A DNA stretch of 64,000 bases from contig NZ_FNSA01000003.1 of assembly GCF_900104775.1 (NCBI RefSeq), positions 558,001 through 622,000 of the forward strand, in the 5' to 3' direction. How positions within the stretch are numbered: the first letter of the stretch is position 1; every line of letters starts with the position of its first letter. The notes beneath the pieces were generated by a model. That model worked only from the letters and a program-made list of their open reading frames with translations. It ran no database searches and was not told the origin of the DNA. The position numbers were made by a program, and so were the translations under genes. Shown here in pieces: positions 63,648 to 64,000 of the stretch. This stretch comes from Tsukamurella tyrosinosolvens (GTDB lineage Bacteria; Actinomycetota; Actinomycetes; Mycobacteriales; Mycobacteriaceae).

Positions 63648-64000
63648 ATGACCAACGCTTCAGGCTCACAGCACGCGAAGGTGCTGCAGCTGCCCGTGTC
63701 CATCGACACCGCTCGCACCGAGGGGCGCGAGCGCGCGCAGCAGCGGCACCCGTCCGCGCTGACCGGCACCCCGGCACCGCCGGCCCCGCGCCGCGAGGCC
63801 ACGGTGCACGCCCTCAACCCCGACTACATCGCCGCCGCGCAGCCGGGCGAGCCCGGTCCGGGCTGGCGCGAGCGCGCCGCGGATTCGGTGGTCGACGGTG
63901 CCGCCTTCGTCCGCGAGCGGCTCACCGGCGACTACGACATCGACCCCTTCGGTTTCGATCCGCACCTGACCGACGCGCTCTTCCTGCCGGCGTTGCGGCC
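63648..64000 (+). CDS. Lysophospholipid acyltransferase family protein (partial, runs off right edge)
   Basis: 117 complete codons in the window. The N-terminal 90 residues are a low-complexity Ala/Pro/Arg-rich extension; DYDIDPFGFDPHLTDALFLPALR at the edge is the segment that precedes the HX4D acyltransferase core in actinobacterial PlsC-like proteins. Catalytic motifs lie beyond the window. Equivalent by context to Rv0502. Confidence 0.7.
   Translation, partial: MTNASGSQHAKVLQLPVSIDTARTEGRERAQQRHPSALTGTPAPPAPRREATVHALNPDYIAAAQPGEPGPGWRERAADSVVDGAAFVRERLTGDYDIDPFGFDPHLTDALFLPALR

Overview
The window is GC-rich actinobacterial DNA (about 70% by eye). I infer a member of the Mycobacteriales, most likely Tsukamurella or a close relative. 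The reasons are MshA (mycothiol synthesis), CarD, the 33-residue ribosomal protein bS22, SenX3-RegX3, a DUF222/HNH gene of the 13E12 repeat family, and gene order. From memory, two blocks follow the Mycobacterium tuberculosis map: mutY-carbonic anhydrase-membrane protein-disA-radA-lpqE-carD-ispD-ispF-cysS-rlmB (6-17 kb, like Rv3579c-Rv3589), and mshA-ybjN (27.7-29.5 kb) plus gpmA-senX3-regX3 ... gntR-Rv0495c-ppx-Rv0497-Rv0498-Rv0499-proC-bldC-like-bS22-galE-plsC (50-64 kb, like Rv0486-Rv0502).

Layout. 1-2.4 kb: an accessory cassette of lower GC on the minus strand (HTH-like protein, von Willebrand A protein, GIY-YIG nuclease protein running off the left edge). 2.5-5.9 kb: TetR-controlled reductase and oxygenase genes. 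5.9-17.2 kb: the conserved repair, c-di-AMP, isoprenoid and cysteinyl-tRNA block, broken by a 400-bp gene-free stretch bounded by long inverted repeats. 17.2-22.3 kb: a TetR gene, a translationally coupled zinc/manganese ABC operon ending in pxpA, and a PadR/SnoaL-like pair. 22.4-27.7 kb: three exported proteins (lipoprotein, LVIVD-repeat protein, DUF305), pirin and a hydrolase. 27.7-32.4 kb: mshA, ybjN, an MFS pump, nagB. 32.5-49.6 kb: a variable region of transporters, small regulators with their targets (ArsR, MerR, LysR), the 13E12 HNH gene, an ABC ATPase, methyltransferases and an isolated cytochrome oxidase subunit I. 49.7-64 kb: gpmA, the phosphate two-component system, a FadR-type regulator with a fatty acid hydroxylase, ppx, proC, bS22 and lipid/sugar genes up to the right edge.

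Regulation is unusually readable. Most divergent regulator-target pairs carry a clear palindrome between them. At least 17 genes show a TANNNT -10 hexamer 6-8 nt before the start codon, the signature of leaderless mRNAs. Operons are often joined by ATGA/GTGA overlaps. The DNA word CGACGGTGC is strongly over-represented throughout. No rRNA, tRNA, CRISPR array, insertion sequence or prophage was seen.
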